Source of the DNA: Xanthobacteraceae bacterium
GTDB taxonomy: Bacteria; Pseudomonadota; Alphaproteobacteria; Rhizobiales; Xanthobacteraceae
Assembly: GCA_030039655.1 (NCBI GenBank)
Contig: JASHVC010000687.1
Coordinates: forward strand, 1-7,421
Length of the DNA: 7,421 bases
Direction: 5' to 3'
Shown in pieces: positions 5,773 to 7,421 of this stretch. The notes beneath the pieces were generated by a model. That model worked only from the letters and a program-made list of their open reading frames with translations. It searched no databases and was not told the origin of the DNA. The position numbers and the translations under genes were made by a program. Positions within the stretch are counted from its first letter, which is position 1. Every line of letters begins with the position of its first letter.

Positions 5773-6878
5773 AAAAGACCGCCAAAGGCGTTGGGCTTGC
5801 CATCATCGGCGCCGGCCGCGTGGGGCTGTTCCGCGGGGAAGTGGCGATGCGCCATCCCGCGGTGGAATGGATCGGCATCGCCGAACTCAATCACAATCGT
5901 GGCGGCGATGTCGGCGCGCGCATCGGCGCCGACTTCATTACCACCAGTCATCGCGAGCTGCTGGCGCGGCCGGAAGTGACCTGTGCGATCATCGCAACCG
6001 ACGAACACCTGCACGTAGAGCCGATCATGGCCGCGGTGGAACGCGGCGTGCCGATGCTGATCGAGAAGCCGTTGGCGACAGACCTCGCTCAATCTGCGCG
6101 CGTGCTCAAGGCGATCACGGACGCCAAGCTCGACGCCGTCGTCGGCTACACCCAGCGCTTCCGCCGCAAGTGGCTCGGCGCCAAGGAGAAGGTACGCACC
6201 GGCGCGCTCGGCGACGTGACGCTGGTGAGTTCGCGTGCATTCATGAATCGTCTGGTCGCCATCGACAACTACAAACGCACTGACGATCCGGCGACGATCT
6301 CGCCCATGGTGATCTCGGGCACGCACGCGCTCGACATTGTTATGTGGTACATGGAAAAGAAAACGGCGGTCGAATGTTACGCGCGTTCGGTCGATAAGGT
6401 GCTCGGGCCGCTCTATCACGGGATTGACGCCACCGCCGGCATGATCGTGTTTTCCGACGGCGCGGTGCATACGCTCAGCATTTCCTGGGCACTGCCGATC
6501 ACCTGGCCGGGCGCGGTGTACAGCCTCGAAGTCGGCATCAACGGGACCGACGGGGTGCTGACCATCGACGACACCCACCGCGACATGGTGCTGGCGGTGT
6601 CGAAGCCGCAGAGCGAAGGCTACGCGCCGGACGCGACCCGGCTTGTTGATTTCATGGGCTCGTATCCACCCGGCGACATGGCGCTTGGTGAATTGCGCGG
6701 GCCGATGGCAGACGAAACCGTCTCGTGGCTCAACCGCGTCTCGCTTGGGCTGCCAACGCAAGCCGCCACCGCGGCCGAGGCGCACAACCGGCTGATGTTG
6801 ACGAAAGCACTCGACCTTTCGGCCAAGCGCAAGCAGCCGGTGAAGCTGCCGCTCGAGCCGGAGCAGCTCGCGGCATAA
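5769..6878 (+). CDS. Gfo/Idh/MocA family oxidoreductase, second of a tandem pair
   Basis: This 369-residue paralogue of the preceding gene shares its segment order. The Rossmann motif is GAGRVG at 14-19, with acidic Glu39 after the second strand. EKP is at 99-101 with the conserved Lys100, then GYTQRF, and an intact THALD motif with His186 and Asp189. It therefore looks like a normal catalytically competent dehydrogenase. The C-terminal GTDGVLTIDDTHRD matches the corresponding stretch of its neighbour, which supports an old tandem duplication. The ATG at 5769 overlaps the upstream TGA, and the GCGGGG stretch just before it can serve as ribosome site. A longer in-frame opening to 5376 is rejected because it lies inside the preceding gene. 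The two proteins may form a hetero-oligomer or catalyse successive steps. The substrate is unknown. The gene ends three bases from the convergent flavoprotein gene. Confidence 0.92.
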   Translation: MKKTAKGVGLAIIGAGRVGLFRGEVAMRHPAVEWIGIAELNHNRGGDVGARIGADFITTSHRELLARPEVTCAIIATDEHLHVEPIMAAVERGVPMLIEKPLATDLAQSARVLKAITDAKLDAVVGYTQRFRRKWLGAKEKVRTGALGDVTLVSSRAFMNRLVAIDNYKRTDDPATISPMVISGTHALDIVMWYMEKKTAVECYARSVDKVLGPLYHGIDATAGMIVFSDGAVHTLSISWALPITWPGAVYSLEVGINGTDGVLTIDDTHRDMVLAVSKPQSEGYAPDATRLVDFMGSYPPGDMALGELRGPMADETVSWLNRVSLGLPTQAATAAEAHNRLMLTKALDLSAKRKQPVKLPLEPEQLAA

Positions 6879-6881
6879 TGA

Positions 6882-7421
6882 TCAGTAAACGTCCTGCTGA
6901 TAGCGCCCACGCTTCTTCAGGTCGTTGACGAAAGCGATGGCCTCGTCGGTCGAGCGCGCGCCGAACTGCGCCACGATATCGACCAGCGCCCGCTCGACGT
7001 CTTTCGCCATATGCTTGGCATCACCGCAGACATAAATGTATGCGCCGTCCGCAAGCCAGGCCCAAAGGTCGCGGCCGACTTCGCGCATGCGGTCCTGGAC
7101 ATAAAATTTCTGCGCATCGTCGCGCGACCAGGCGAGCGATAGCCGCGTCAGCACGCCGGCAGCCCGCATTCCGGCAAGTTCGTCCTCGTAGAAAAAGTCG
7201 TAGTCGCGGTGCTGATGACCGAAGAAGAGCCAGTTGCGCCCGGGCGCCTTAGTGGCCATGCGCTCATGCAGGAAGGCGCGGAACGGCGCGACACCGGTAC
7301 CAGGCCCGATCATGATGACCGGCGTCGCTGGATCCGCGGGCAAGCCGAAATGCTGCGCGCGCTGCACGTAAACCTTCACGCGGTGACCGGGCGCCGCGCG
7401 CTCGCCGAGGAAAGTGGAGGC
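6882..7421 (-). CDS. Sulfite reductase flavoprotein alpha subunit (CysJ-like), C-terminal part only
   Basis: The visible 179 residues are the C-terminal ferredoxin-NADP+ reductase module of a CysJ-type flavoprotein, which takes electrons from NADPH through FAD. The gene enters from the right edge, so its start and any FMN-binding flavodoxin domain are out of view. The motifs follow the order of CysJ: STFLGER at the visible N-terminus, IGPGTGVAPFRAF at 38-50 (nicotinamide/pyrophosphate binding), WLFFGHQHRDYDF, LAWSRD, IYVCGDAKHMAKDVE, and the C-terminal RYQQDVY whose final Tyr would stack on FAD. Related modules occur in P450 reductases and in nitrate reductase-associated flavoproteins, but the ending and spacing fit CysJ best. 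The role would be assimilatory sulfite reduction or general electron supply. The gene is convergent with the dehydrogenase pair and probably independent of it. Confidence 0.92.
   Translation of the reverse strand, partial: ASTFLGERAAPGHRVKVYVQRAQHFGLPADPATPVIMIGPGTGVAPFRAFLHERMATKAPGRNWLFFGHQHRDYDFFYEDELAGMRAAGVLTRLSLAWSRDDAQKFYVQDRMREVGRDLWAWLADGAYIYVCGDAKHMAKDVERALVDIVAQFGARSTDEAIAFVNDLKKRGRYQQDVY

Noticed and set aside
5652..6785. Minus-strand open frame of 377 codons
   Set aside because: It is the antisense shadow of the second MocA-type gene, whose sense frame carries all family motifs. The reverse frame shows no recognisable domain.
6881..6901. ATCAG/CTGAT inverted repeat at the convergent junction as a terminator
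   Set aside because: The stem is only 5 bp with an 11-base loop and no T-run, and most of it is inside the flavoprotein coding sequence.

Overview
The window is GC-rich and densely coded, and most likely comes from an alphaproteobacterial chromosome of the order Hyphomicrobiales (Bradyrhizobium/Rhodopseudomonas/Xanthobacteraceae-like). Two things point there: the protein families present, and two intergenic palindromic repeats of types that are common in those genomes (one ending in CCGGGACAAGCCCGG, one built on TCATCCTGAGG). The placement is inference from pattern recognition, not from a database search.

Layout. Positions 1-107 are the left edge, with one open frame that may be the tail of an upstream gene and two small hairpins. 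Positions 108-2875 encode a two-subunit molybdenum hydroxylase: a [2Fe-2S] small subunit (108-575), then a Tat-exported molybdopterin subunit (587-2875). They resemble the nicotinate dehydrogenase / isoquinoline 1-oxidoreductase branch of the xanthine dehydrogenase family. Positions 2878-2961 hold an inverted pair of REP-like hairpins. A perfect TATAAT follows, only 8 bases before the next start codon. Positions 2991-4568 encode the two subunits of a glutaconate-CoA-transferase/IpdAB-like protein. A second palindromic repeat (4556-4610) overlaps the stop codon of the second subunit. Positions 4681-6878 encode two tandem Gfo/Idh/MocA-family oxidoreductases, overlapping by ATGA. Positions 6882-7421, on the minus strand, are the C-terminal 179 residues of a CysJ-like sulfite reductase flavoprotein that runs off the window. 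It meets the second oxidoreductase tail to tail.

How the genes might work together. The six plus-strand genes look like a catabolic block: an exported hydroxylase that oxidises an aromatic or N-heterocyclic compound or an aldehyde, a CoA-transferase-fold enzyme acting on a CoA thioester, and two NAD(P)-dependent dehydrogenases. No substrate can be read from the sequence. The beta subunit of the CoA-transferase pair lacks the usual catalytic glutamate, as in the ring-cleaving hydrolase IpdAB. The first MocA-type protein has Asn where the usual His sits in its active-site HxxD motif, while the second keeps His. These departures, and the unusual gene combination, are the best candidates for undescribed biochemistry here. 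The repeats and the possible leaderless promoter suggest that the block is at least two, and perhaps three, transcription units. The flavoprotein gene is probably unrelated housekeeping sulfur metabolism.
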